Assembly: GCA_037190845.1 (NCBI GenBank)
Contig: JBBCJI010000019.1
Location: 124,001 to 188,000, forward strand
DNA: 64,000 bases
Direction: 5' to 3'
Source of the DNA: JBEBVQ01 sp037190845
GTDB taxonomy: Bacteria > Bacteroidota > Bacteroidia > Chitinophagales > Chitinophagaceae
The notes below the pieces were generated by a model. The model searched no databases and was not told where the DNA came from. It saw only the letters and a list, made by a program, of their open reading frames with translations. The position numbers and the translations under genes were made by a program. Position 1 is the first letter of the stretch. Every line of letters begins with the position of its first letter. Below, in pieces: positions 36,733 through 43,753 of the stretch.

Positions 36733-36780
36733 ATCCCGAAACGGGATTGCAAAAGTAGATAAGAAAATGAATTTTACAAA
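36733..36780 (-). promoter_or_regulatory. Promoter and leader hairpin of the tRNA-tuf operon
   Basis: On the minus strand TTTG (36777-36780), a 19-base spacer and TACTTTTG (36750-36757) form an exact Bacteroidota promoter. The leader that follows contains the hairpin ATCCCG-AAA-CGGGAT (36733-36747), right after the expected transcription start and 29 bases before the first tRNA. Confidence 0.75.
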
Positions 36781-36807
36781 TTTTATTTCCCCGCGTTCTC
36801 CTTAGTT

Positions 36808-37314
36808 TTATGGCATCCGTGTCCATTTCATTTCGCTGCTGTACCGGCGGTTATGGAGCCGGTATGTATAGCCTCCGGTGACAGTTTCGGTAAGTGTGTC
36901 CAGCAGCGCCTGCCCGCCTTCTATGTAAAAGCTGCTGTCATGATAAGATTGGGTCCGGAAGTTAAACCGGTATCTGCCGGAAATTTCACAGATAATCCCG
37001 ACCGCGAATCCGGCCAGGCTGTCAACGAAGAACATCCCGGCAGAATCTTCTGACCTCACGATAATACGGTAATCGCGGGATATAATTTCATTGGCGCTGT
37101 CTGCTATCAGCTCTTCATTATACCATGTGCCGGTAAATTTCTCATGCCAGTGCTTTTCACACTGAGCGCCCTCATAACCCGACAAACAGGCACAAAGCCC
37201 GTCCACACACAGTCCGTCGTTATAGCATAGGGTATCCCGGCAATTATCCTTTACACAGGATGCATATAGAAAAAAGCAGAAAAGAAAACCGGAGTAAACA
37301 AGAAAGCGGATCAT
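36808..37314 (-). CDS. EGF-like domain lipoprotein
   Basis: A 168-residue lipoprotein with lipobox LYASC (C20). A single EGF-like module follows with six cysteines (C25, C30, C36, C41, C43, C52; CYNDGLCVDGLCACLSGYEG). The last 110 residues are beta-rich (TGTWYNEELIADSANEIISRDYRIIVRSE, GRYRFNFRTQSYHDSSFYI) and resemble the C-terminal domain of the protein at 24470-24964. The two are paralogues or members of a family with lipid anchor, EGF module and a calycin-like barrel. The function is unknown; display on the cell surface is likely. Confidence 0.8.
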   Translation of the reverse strand: MIRFLVYSGFLFCFFLYASCVKDNCRDTLCYNDGLCVDGLCACLSGYEGAQCEKHWHEKFTGTWYNEELIADSANEIISRDYRIIVRSEDSAGMFFVDSLAGFAVGIICEISGRYRFNFRTQSYHDSSFYIEGGQALLDTLTETVTGGYTYRLHNRRYSSEMKWTRMP

Positions 37315-37351
37315 AATAGTCGAGAATTGAAAGTTAGCTCATTTTCAATTT

Positions 37352-38035
37352 TCAATTTAGATAAAGGTACGCCACGATCTGCACTGCAATACCAATACAA
37401 TATCCCAGCCATACCTCTCCCGGCGTATGGGCTTTCAATGCCAGCCGGGCAGTGCCTGTAAGTCCCGCGATCAATAATGCGGCAAACAACGGCAACTGCA
37501 TGTTAATAGGATTGATAATCATCAGCACGATCACAATGCCCAGTATACCTCCTGCGGCTGCGGTGTGCATGCTCACTTTGTAAAAAATACTGACCATGAA
37601 AACGAGAATGATCCCCCAGAAATTACCGAGCAGCAGCACTTTCAACACCAGAGGCATGTCCGTGCCTTTGGCCACCTGATACGCCCAGAAGTAAAATATC
37701 ATGCTCGCAATAAGCGGTATGACACGATCCTTCAGCCGGTGCATCTGTATGCTTTCGATGAACCCCAGCGCTTTCAGCAGCAGGACACACAGGAACGGCA
37801 GGAGCAGGGTATTGATCGCCACCATCGCCAGCCACCGCCAGCGTATTTCTTCCGGTATATGAGCAAAGTTTACAGGCGCCAGCTTATAAACCACGTATAC
37901 CAGCGTTGTAGGAACAAACAACGGATGCAGCAGGTAAGAAATAATTACTGCCGGGATCTGTGCCGGTTTGATCCGTCTCCGGGGCTGAGGTACGGCGTCG
38001 AATCTTTCCGCTCCGTTAGTGATCGTATCTGCCAT
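37352..38035 (-). CDS. PAP2-like multi-pass membrane protein
   Basis: A 227-residue protein with about six membrane segments and a basic N-terminal tail. The core resembles the PAP2 phosphatase fold, with KVSMHTAAAGG where the family has its SGH loop and ARLALKAHTPGEVWLG where it has the second histidine (RxxxxxHxxxD-like). The KxxxxxxRP motif is weak, so enzyme activity is uncertain. Members of this Bacteroidota group are usually listed only as phosphatase PAP2 family or hypothetical. The start codon follows the metH stop after a single base, so it is translated with metH. Confidence 0.7.
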   Translation of the reverse strand: MADTITNGAERFDAVPQPRRRIKPAQIPAVIISYLLHPLFVPTTLVYVVYKLAPVNFAHIPEEIRWRWLAMVAINTLLLPFLCVLLLKALGFIESIQMHRLKDRVIPLIASMIFYFWAYQVAKGTDMPLVLKVLLLGNFWGIILVFMVSIFYKVSMHTAAAGGILGIVIVLMIINPINMQLPLFAALLIAGLTGTARLALKAHTPGEVWLGYCIGIAVQIVAYLYLN

Positions 38036-38036
38036 A

Positions 38037-40712
38037 TTACTCTTCGAGGTTGGGTGAAAGCCAGCGTGTTATTTCTTCAAGGCTCATGCCTTTACGTTTT
38101 GTATAATCTTCCAGTTGATCCTGCATAATCTTGCCCACACCAAAATAGCTGCTTTGCGGATGACTGAAGTACCAGCCGCAAACCGAAGCCGCCGGATACA
38201 TGGCAAGTGACTCCGTAAGCTGGATGCCGGCCTGACCGGTTGCATCCAGCAGATTGAACAGCTTATACTTCTCCGTATGATCGGGGCAGGCAGGATAACC
38301 AGGCGCAGGACGAATGCCCCGGTAGGTTTCTTTCACCAGCTCTTCGACATTCAAAGTTTCATCTTTCGCATAGCCCCAGAATTCTATACGCGTCCGGCGG
38401 TGCAGCACTTCCGCAAATGCCTCGGCCAACCGGTCGGCCAGCGCCTGCAGCATGATCTTGTTATAATCATCATGATCGGCGATAAACCGCTGCAGATGCG
38501 GCTCTATCCCATGAATGCTTACTGCAAAAGCACCGATGAAGTCCTGAGCGGCAGGCTTGATAAAATCGGACAAAGAGAAACTGGGTTGCCCCGCCGCTTT
38601 TTTTATCTGCTGCCGCAGCGACTCAAGCGATGTAAGAGATTTACCAGCCTGATCTTTTACAACTATTGTATCCGGCGCTGTCCGCTCCACTTCCCAGAAT
38701 CCGACCACACCTTTTGCGGTGAGCCATTTTTCATTAATGATCTTGTCGAGCAGGGCATTGGCATCGTTAAACAAACGGGTGGCCTCAGGCCCGGTACGTT
38801 CGTCATTCAGAATATCCGGGTATTTGCCGCGCATCTCCCAGGAGATGAAAAACGGCCCCCAGTCAATATATTCCCGTATTTCGGCAAGATCATAATCCGG
38901 AAAGCTGCGTGTACCGGTAAAGACAGGTTCCGGCGGAGTATATTCATCCCAGCTTATCTGTACAGTATTCTTTTGCGCTTCGGCAAATGATATATATTGC
39001 TTGATTGCCTTTTTACCGGCAAAATCTTTGCGCAGCTTTTCATACTCGGCGCTGATATTACCTAAAAAGGTTTGCTTATTATCCTTATTCAGCAGGCTGC
39101 CGGCCACCGTCACACTACGGCTGGCATCCAGCACGTGCACCACACCATGCTCGTATTCGGGAGCGATCCGGATCGCAGTATGGGTACGGGATGTGGTAGC
39201 GCCGCCGATAAGCAGGGGAAGCTTCATATTCCTCCGCTTCATTTCTTTGGCCACGTGTACCATTTCGTCGAGCGAAGGGGTGATCAATCCGCTTAACCCT
39301 ACGATATCCACCTTTTCCCTTTCGGCCGTATCGAGGATCTTATCGGCCGGAACCATCACGCCCAGATCAATGATCTCATAACCGTTACAGGCCAGGACAA
39401 CACCTACGATATTCTTTCCGATATCGTGCACGTCGCCTTTCACGGTAGCCATCAGCACCTTGGCTGCCCCTTCTTTCTGTGGTTGCGGGTTGTTTTTCTT
39501 TTCTTCTTCAATAAAAGGCAGCAGCCAGGCAACGCTTTTTTTCATCACCCGGGCACTTTTCACTACCTGGGGCAGGAACATCTTACCGCTGCCGAACAGA
39601 TCACCGACAACGTTCATGCCGTCCATCAGCGGCCCTTCGATCACTTCCAGCGGCTTATCATATTGCAGCCGCGCTTCTTCCGTATCCTGATCTATGTAAT
39701 CGGTAATACCATTTACAAGCGCATGCTTCAGGCGTTCCGCTACAGGTGTAGCACGCCAGGCGTCATCCTTTTTTTGTTCTTTACCTTTGGCCTTTACCGT
39801 ATCCGCATATTGAATGAGCTGTTCTGTGGCTTCAGGATTACGGTTCCAGATCACTTCCTCACAAAGTTCACGAAGCCTGGGTTCTATTTCGTCATATATC
39901 TGTAGCTGCCCGGCATTCACAATACCCATATCCATGCCGGCTTTGATCGCGTGCAGCAGGAACACACTGTGCATCGCTTCGCGTACCGTATCATTACCCC
40001 GGAAGGAAAAGGAGATATTACTTACCCCGCCGCTTACTTTGGCAAGCGGCATCTTCTGCTTGATGATGCGTGTGGCCTCAATAAAATCCACCGCATAATT
40101 ATTGTGTTCTTCGATACCGGTAGCGATGGCGAATATGTTGGGGTCGAAAATAATATCCTGTGGCGGATAGCCGACTTCTTCCGTGAGAATCTTATAAGCC
40201 CGTTCACAGATATCCACCCGGCGTTGCAACGTATCGGCCTGCCCGGCTTCATCGAAAGCCATAACAACCACAGCGGCGCCGTATCGCTTGCAAATCCTGG
40301 CCTGAGCCAGAAAAGGCTCCACGCCTTCCTTCATGGATATGGAGTTGACGATACATTTCCCCTGTATGCACTTCAACCCGGCTTCGATGATCGAAAACTT
40401 GGAAGAATCGAGCATAATGGGGATACGGGCAATATCCGGCTCACTTTGCACCAGATTGACAAAAGTCGTCATCGCCTGTACGCCATCGAGCAGGGCATCG
40501 TCCATATTAATGTCGAGCACCTGGGCGCCGTTCTCCACCTGCTGGCGGGCCACGGAGAGCGCTTCCTCATATTTGCTTTCCCGGATCAGCCGGGCGAATT
40601 TCTTGGAGCCGGTAACGTTTGTCCGCTCCCCGATGTTCACAAAATTGGTTTCCGGCCGTACTACCAGCGGCTCCAGCCCGCTGAGGCGAAGAAACGGTTG
40701 AATAATAGACAT
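38037..40712 (-). CDS. metH: Cobalamin-dependent methionine synthase, form without homocysteine domain
   Basis: An 891-residue cytoplasmic enzyme that makes methionine from homocysteine and methyl-THF. The pterin-binding domain comes first (NIGERTNVTGS at 26-36, then DINMDDALLDG). The cap and cobalamin domain follow, with GDVHDIGKNIVGVVLACNGYE near residue 425 (DxHxxG) and IGGATTSRTHTAIRI. A SAM-reactivation domain with RGIRPAPGYPACPDH and WYFSHPQSSYFGVGKI ends it. The homocysteine-binding N-terminal domain is missing; in many Bacteroidota it is a separate gene, and none is seen in this window. The PAP2-like gene begins one base after its stop codon. Confidence 0.94.
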   Translation of the reverse strand: MSIIQPFLRLSGLEPLVVRPETNFVNIGERTNVTGSKKFARLIRESKYEEALSVARQQVENGAQVLDINMDDALLDGVQAMTTFVNLVQSEPDIARIPIMLDSSKFSIIEAGLKCIQGKCIVNSISMKEGVEPFLAQARICKRYGAAVVVMAFDEAGQADTLQRRVDICERAYKILTEEVGYPPQDIIFDPNIFAIATGIEEHNNYAVDFIEATRIIKQKMPLAKVSGGVSNISFSFRGNDTVREAMHSVFLLHAIKAGMDMGIVNAGQLQIYDEIEPRLRELCEEVIWNRNPEATEQLIQYADTVKAKGKEQKKDDAWRATPVAERLKHALVNGITDYIDQDTEEARLQYDKPLEVIEGPLMDGMNVVGDLFGSGKMFLPQVVKSARVMKKSVAWLLPFIEEEKKNNPQPQKEGAAKVLMATVKGDVHDIGKNIVGVVLACNGYEIIDLGVMVPADKILDTAEREKVDIVGLSGLITPSLDEMVHVAKEMKRRNMKLPLLIGGATTSRTHTAIRIAPEYEHGVVHVLDASRSVTVAGSLLNKDNKQTFLGNISAEYEKLRKDFAGKKAIKQYISFAEAQKNTVQISWDEYTPPEPVFTGTRSFPDYDLAEIREYIDWGPFFISWEMRGKYPDILNDERTGPEATRLFNDANALLDKIINEKWLTAKGVVGFWEVERTAPDTIVVKDQAGKSLTSLESLRQQIKKAAGQPSFSLSDFIKPAAQDFIGAFAVSIHGIEPHLQRFIADHDDYNKIMLQALADRLAEAFAEVLHRRTRIEFWGYAKDETLNVEELVKETYRGIRPAPGYPACPDHTEKYKLFNLLDATGQAGIQLTESLAMYPAASVCGWYFSHPQSSYFGVGKIMQDQLEDYTKRKGMSLEEITRWLSPNLEE

Positions 40713-40777
40713 TGTGTATGTAAATGTTAAACAGCAGCGGCAAAGGTATAATTGAAAGTTGAGAATCGAGCATTGAA

Positions 40778-40809
40778 AGTTGAGCGTGATTAATGCTCAA
40801 CGCTCAACT
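40778..40809. terminator. Hairpin at the end of ribE
   Basis: AGTTGAGCGT (40778-40787) pairs perfectly with ACGCTCAACT (40800-40809), overlapping the ribE stop codon. It may end the ribE transcript or serve as an attenuator before metH. It belongs to the TTGAAAG-type repeat cluster at 40750-40809. Confidence 0.6.
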
Positions 40810-41389
40810 ACATACGCTGCCGCAGCAGGTATTTACCCAGCACATCAAACTCAAGATTAACGCGCCCACCCGGCTCCAGCAACCGGAGATTAGTATGCTC
40901 GTATGTATATGGGATGATCGTCACGGAAAAGACATCCGTACTTACATCAAACACAGTAAGACTGATGCCGTTGAGGCAGATGGAACCTTTCTCTATAACC
41001 AACGGTGCAAACTGCTCCGGAAAGCGGAAACGAAAAATATAACTCCCCTCACGTTCTTCCCTTCCGGTACAAACCGCCGTAGTATCTACGTGGCCCTGTA
41101 CAAAATGCCCATCCAGGCGATCGCCTACACGCAACGAGCGCTCCAGATTCACCACATCCCCTTCTTTCCAGTTGCTTAGAGTTGTCTTTGCCAGTGTTTC
41201 TTCAACTGCAGTAACACGATACCGGCTACCCTGCACTTCCACCACCGTCAGGCAAACGCCGTTATGAGCTACCGACTGGTCCGGCTTCAGTTCATGCGAC
41301 ATAAGAGCTTCTACCCAGTAATCCATGTTGGATCCCTGCGGGGCAGCCTGTATAATCACACCTGTTTGTTCTATAATGCCCGTAAACAT
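40808..41389 (-). CDS. ribE: Riboflavin synthase alpha subunit
   Basis: A 193-residue enzyme that dismutates two 6,7-dimethyl-8-ribityllumazines to riboflavin. The two internally similar barrels are evident: MFTGIIEQTGV...SVAHNGVCLTVVEV and DGHFVQGHVDTTAVC...KGSICLNGISLTVFDV, each with the lumazine-binding NG(V/I)(C/S)LTV motif. FTGII at the start is diagnostic. No FMN riboswitch was recognised upstream. It starts 10 bases after the stop of the lipoprotein gene at 41400, so the two are likely co-transcribed. Confidence 0.95.
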   Translation of the reverse strand: MFTGIIEQTGVIIQAAPQGSNMDYWVEALMSHELKPDQSVAHNGVCLTVVEVQGSRYRVTAVEETLAKTTLSNWKEGDVVNLERSLRVGDRLDGHFVQGHVDTTAVCTGREEREGSYIFRFRFPEQFAPLVIEKGSICLNGISLTVFDVSTDVFSVTIIPYTYEHTNLRLLEPGGRVNLEFDVLGKYLLRQRM

Positions 41390-41399
41390 ACGTGCAAAG

Positions 41400-41945
41400 C
41401 TATTGTTTTATAGCTGTTCCGCGATGATAACGCACGCCCGTCAACGGACCGCCGTTCACTGTGAGATCCAGCTGCAGAAAAGTAGTGTCTCCGGGAGAAA
41501 GACGCATTGTACCCGTGAATGTATCCAACGGACTGCAAAAAGCCTGTCCCTGCTCAAAGAGACTATCTGAAATTACATTGTAATAGCGGTCTGAAAGAAA
41601 GAAAAGCGTATCAGGTCCACATAACCCTACCATACCGACCCGGGAACGTGACAAAGGGTATATATTGAAATAAACCGTACGGATGCCCAGTGTATCTAAG
41701 GTATTGTCTGATGCATAAATGGAATCCCGGAGCATGTAATTACCGGCAAGTACATCAGTGGGATAAAAACAGACGGTACTGTCCGGTTTGCCGGGAAAAT
41801 CCCAGTTATAATTCACCGCTTCCGGATCATTACAATAAGGGCGATCGAGCCTGGAGTCGTCAGGCCCCGGCTTATCTTTATATTTTTCACAGGAAGCCAC
41901 AAAGACACCTAACAGTATGATCATTATGGCAATGCGATGGATCAT
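41400..41945 (-). CDS. Conserved lipoprotein of unknown function
   Basis: A 181-residue lipoprotein with lipobox FVASC (C19). The mature part has an early cluster (PGPDDSRLDRPYCNDPEAVNYNWDFPGKPDSTVCFYPTD) with two cysteines, typical of small Chitinophagaceae lipoproteins where a PYCTD.AAxNYN segment sits near the anchor. Beta strands follow (TLGIRTVYFNIYPLSRSRVGMVG, GTMRLSPGDTTFLQLDLTVNG). The family is not named to my knowledge. It is divergent from the rpsU operon, with the perfect 20-bp hairpin at 41949-42015 between. Confidence 0.72.
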   Translation of the reverse strand: MIHRIAIMIILLGVFVASCEKYKDKPGPDDSRLDRPYCNDPEAVNYNWDFPGKPDSTVCFYPTDVLAGNYMLRDSIYASDNTLDTLGIRTVYFNIYPLSRSRVGMVGLCGPDTLFFLSDRYYNVISDSLFEQGQAFCSPLDTFTGTMRLSPGDTTFLQLDLTVNGGPLTGVRYHRGTAIKQ

Positions 41946-41948
41946 CCG

Positions 41949-42015
41949 GAAAATTGAAAGTTGAAAATGGGAAATTGAAAGTGAATTTATTTCCTATTTT
42001 CAACTTTCAATTTTC
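41949..42015. repeat. Perfect 20-bp ATTGAAAGTTGAAA-type hairpin, upstream of rpsU
   Basis: GAAAATTGAAAGTTGAAAAT (41949-41968) is exactly complementary to 41996-42015. The same core recurs on the other side of rpsU (42327-42379), and related runs of TTGAAA lie at 36370-36460, 37326-37360 and 40745-40790. Confidence 0.75.
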
Positions 42016-42045
42016 AATTCAAAATTACCCATATTCGGGATAAAA

Positions 42046-42076
42046 TTTGATACAATAAAAAAAATACCTACCTTTG
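42046..42076 (+). promoter_or_regulatory. rpsU: Promoter of rpsU
   Basis: TTTG (42046-42049), a 19-base spacer and TACCTTTG (42069-42076) match both Bacteroidota boxes exactly. The leader to the ATG at 42113 is about 30 bases. Confidence 0.8.
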
Positions 42077-42096
42077 CCCTCCTCAAAAAAGATCAA

Positions 42097-42104
42097 AAGG
42101 GGGT
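42097..42104 (+). promoter_or_regulatory. rpsU: Strong Shine-Dalgarno of rpsU (AAGGGGGT)
   Basis: AAGGGGGT, with its last base 8 bases before ATG 42113, can pair with the 16S anti-SD over eight bases with one G-U pair. Bacteroidota genes rarely carry an SD because the 16S tail is held by bS21, bS18 and bS6. In Flavobacteriia the rpsU mRNA is known to keep one, for autoregulation by bS21. The site also decides the start: the upstream in-frame ATG at 42074 lies in the promoter. Confidence 0.7.
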
Positions 42105-42112
42105 ATAATAAT

Positions 42113-42310
42113 ATGCTGATCATAGATTCAAAAGACTGCGAAAACATAGATAAAGCGCTCAAAAAATATAAGAAAAAATTTGAGAAAGCACGCATTCTCA
42201 CTCAGTTGCGTGGTCGTCAGTCTTTTACAAAGCCTTCTGTAAAACGTCGTACGCAAGTATTAAAGGCGATTTACCGCCAGCAGATCGCTTCCGGAAAAGT
42301 AGAGCTGTAA
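42113..42310 (+). CDS. rpsU: 30S ribosomal protein S21 (bS21)
   Basis: A 65-residue basic protein with the bS21 pattern: MLIIDSKDCENIDKALKKYKKKFEKA, then LRGRQSFTKPSVKRRTQVLKAIYRQQ. It sits near the anti-SD on the small subunit; in Bacteroidota it helps sequester the 16S 3' end. The start is set at 42113 by the strong Shine-Dalgarno; the open frame continues 13 codons further, but that region contains the promoter. xerC and hpf follow on the same strand, the Bacteroidota order. Confidence 0.96.
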   Translation: MLIIDSKDCENIDKALKKYKKKFEKARILTQLRGRQSFTKPSVKRRTQVLKAIYRQQIASGKVEL

Positions 42311-42326
42311 TACTAAATTGATAATG

Positions 42327-42379
42327 GAAAATTGAAAGTTGAAAATGGATTTATTCCTCATTCTCAACTTTCAATTTTC
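42327..42379. repeat. GAAAATTGAAAGTTGA hairpin after rpsU
   Basis: GAAAATTGAAAGTTGA (42327-42342) pairs exactly with TCAACTTTCAATTTTC (42364-42379). It repeats the arm of the hairpin upstream of rpsU, so both sides of the gene carry the same palindrome. It may act as terminator of rpsU. Confidence 0.7.
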
Positions 42380-42406
42380 TATTTTCAATTAAAAAAATAA
42401 CTTGTG

Positions 42407-42442
42407 CCCGGTACTGTAAAGTTGTATATTTACAGTACCGGG
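42407..42442. promoter_or_regulatory. Perfect 14-bp inverted repeat just before the xerC start
   Basis: CCCGGTACTGTAAA (42407-42420) pairs with TTTACAGTACCGGG (42429-42442), with an 8-base centre (GTTGTATA) and 7 bases to the xerC ATG. It could be an RNA hairpin controlling xerC translation, a terminator for rpsU, or a protein/recombinase site; it is not a match to any dif sequence I know. Confidence 0.5.
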
Positions 42443-42449
42443 TATTCTT

Positions 42450-43340
42450 ATGACAGGAACATGGCAAACGGATTTCATCAATTACCTGCGTTATGAAAAG
42501 CGCAGTTCCGCCCATACTGTTGCCGCCTACAAAAAAGACCTGGAACAATATGCTGCTTATGTACAGGAGCACTTCAATCTGGCGGACGATTCAGAGATCA
42601 CCCATTTTCACCTGCGCTCCTGGCTGGCGGATCTGAAAGAAAACGGACTTACCCCACGCAGCATCAACCGGAAAATGTCCTCCCTTCAGGCCTATTTTAA
42701 ATATCTGCACCGGCAGCAGCGGATCAGCGTCAACCCCACCCGGCCATTACATGCCATGCGTACGCCCGACCGGCTACCGACATACCTGAAAGAACAGGAA
42801 ACCAGCTACCTGCTGGAAGAAATGCAGTTTGCACCCGAATTCGGAGGTCTTACCGACCGTATGATCTGTGAATTGCTCTACCAGACCGGTATTCGGCGCA
42901 GTGAACTGCAAAATCTCAAAGAAAAGGATATAGAATGGAGCCTGCAGCAGATACGCGTGCTGGGGAAAGGCAATAAAGAACGGCTGATCCCGGTAAGCCG
43001 CCCACTGCTTGACCAACTGCGCCATTATCTCACTGAAAAAAGAAAGCTGGAATACTATGATACAGCACGCCTTCTGGTCCTCGAAACCGGGAAGCCGCTG
43101 TATGCCGTTTATATTTACCGAACCGTTAAAAAATATCTGTCTATCGCAACAACTTTATCCAAAAAAAGTCCTCATGTGCTGAGGCACAGTTTTGCTACGC
43201 ACCTGCTTGGGAACGGGGCTAATATCCAGGCTATCAAAGACCTGCTGGGACACAGCAGCCTTGCTGCCACACAGGTGTATACGCACAACAATGTTGAAAA
43301 GCTGCTGGAGATCCATAAACGGAATCATCCCCGCGGTTGA
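42450..43340 (+). CDS. xerC: Site-specific tyrosine recombinase XerC
   Basis: A 296-residue recombinase that resolves chromosome dimers at dif. The SAM-like N-terminal domain spans about 1-95 (NYLRYEKRSSAHTVAAYKKDL). The catalytic domain has R149 (TGIRRSEL), K173 (LGKGNKER), H242 and R245 (HVLRHSFATHLL), H268 (LLGHSSL) and Y277 (TQVYTH), so all active residues are present. It is called xerC rather than xerD because it lies between rpsU and hpf, the conserved Bacteroidota position of that paralogue. It starts 7 bases after a perfect 14-bp inverted repeat. Confidence 0.92.
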   Translation: MTGTWQTDFINYLRYEKRSSAHTVAAYKKDLEQYAAYVQEHFNLADDSEITHFHLRSWLADLKENGLTPRSINRKMSSLQAYFKYLHRQQRISVNPTRPLHAMRTPDRLPTYLKEQETSYLLEEMQFAPEFGGLTDRMICELLYQTGIRRSELQNLKEKDIEWSLQQIRVLGKGNKERLIPVSRPLLDQLRHYLTEKRKLEYYDTARLLVLETGKPLYAVYIYRTVKKYLSIATTLSKKSPHVLRHSFATHLLGNGANIQAIKDLLGHSSLAATQVYTHNNVEKLLEIHKRNHPRG

Positions 43341-43376
43341 TAAATAAATATTTTTTAACCTCAAAAACGTGTAATT

Positions 43377-43679
43377 ATGAACGTGCAAATCCAAACCGTG
43401 CACTTTGATGCAGACAGCAAACTGATCGAACACGTCAATCAGAAACTTGAAAAGTTGAAAACATTTCATGACAAGATCATCAGCGTGGAAGTCTATTTAG
43501 TCCTGGACAATCTGGCACACCAGATCAAGGACAAGATTGCGGAAATCAAGGTACACGTACCGCGTCATTCTTATTTTGTAAAACATTCCAGCAAAGCATT
43601 CGAAGAATCCTTCGGCACAGCGTTCAACAGCATGGTCAACCAGCTGAAGCGGCGTAAAGAAAAGCTGCAGGCAGCATAA
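43377..43679 (+). CDS. hpf: Ribosome hibernation promoting factor, short form
   Basis: A 100-residue beta-alpha-beta protein of the HPF/RaiA family: MNVQIQTVHFDADSKLIEHVNQKLEKL, then VEVYLVLDN, EIKVHVPRHSYFVKHSSKAFEESFGTAFNSMVNQLKRRKEKL. It binds the 30S decoding site and silences ribosomes in stationary phase. It has no C-terminal dimerisation domain, so 100S formation would need another factor. It follows xerC by 36 bases and is ended by a good terminator. Confidence 0.93.
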   Translation: MNVQIQTVHFDADSKLIEHVNQKLEKLKTFHDKIISVEVYLVLDNLAHQIKDKIAEIKVHVPRHSYFVKHSSKAFEESFGTAFNSMVNQLKRRKEKLQAA

Positions 43680-43703
43680 ACTCCCGATCAGAATTATTTT
43701 TAT

Positions 43704-43738
43704 CCGGCACTGCATCATTGTGTAGTGCCGGTTTTTTA
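43704..43738 (+). terminator. Terminator of the rpsU-xerC-hpf block
   Basis: CCGGCACT (43704-43711) and AGTGCCGG (43724-43731) are complementary, and a run of six T follows. It ends the rpsU-xerC-hpf transcript 15 bases before the end of the convergent gene. Confidence 0.9.
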
Positions 43739-43753
43739 TATTGCCTTTTCACC

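Noticed and set aside
36559..36762. A 67-residue frame containing LPESNQRPTDYKSVALPAELKR
   Set aside because: It is the antisense of tRNA-Thr, a common spurious peptide.
40713..40807. B12 or SAM riboswitch before metH
   Set aside because: The gap is only 95 bases and is filled by TTGAAAG repeats and the ribE end hairpin.
41390..41400. FMN riboswitch before ribE
   Set aside because: Only 10 bases separate ribE from the gene before it.
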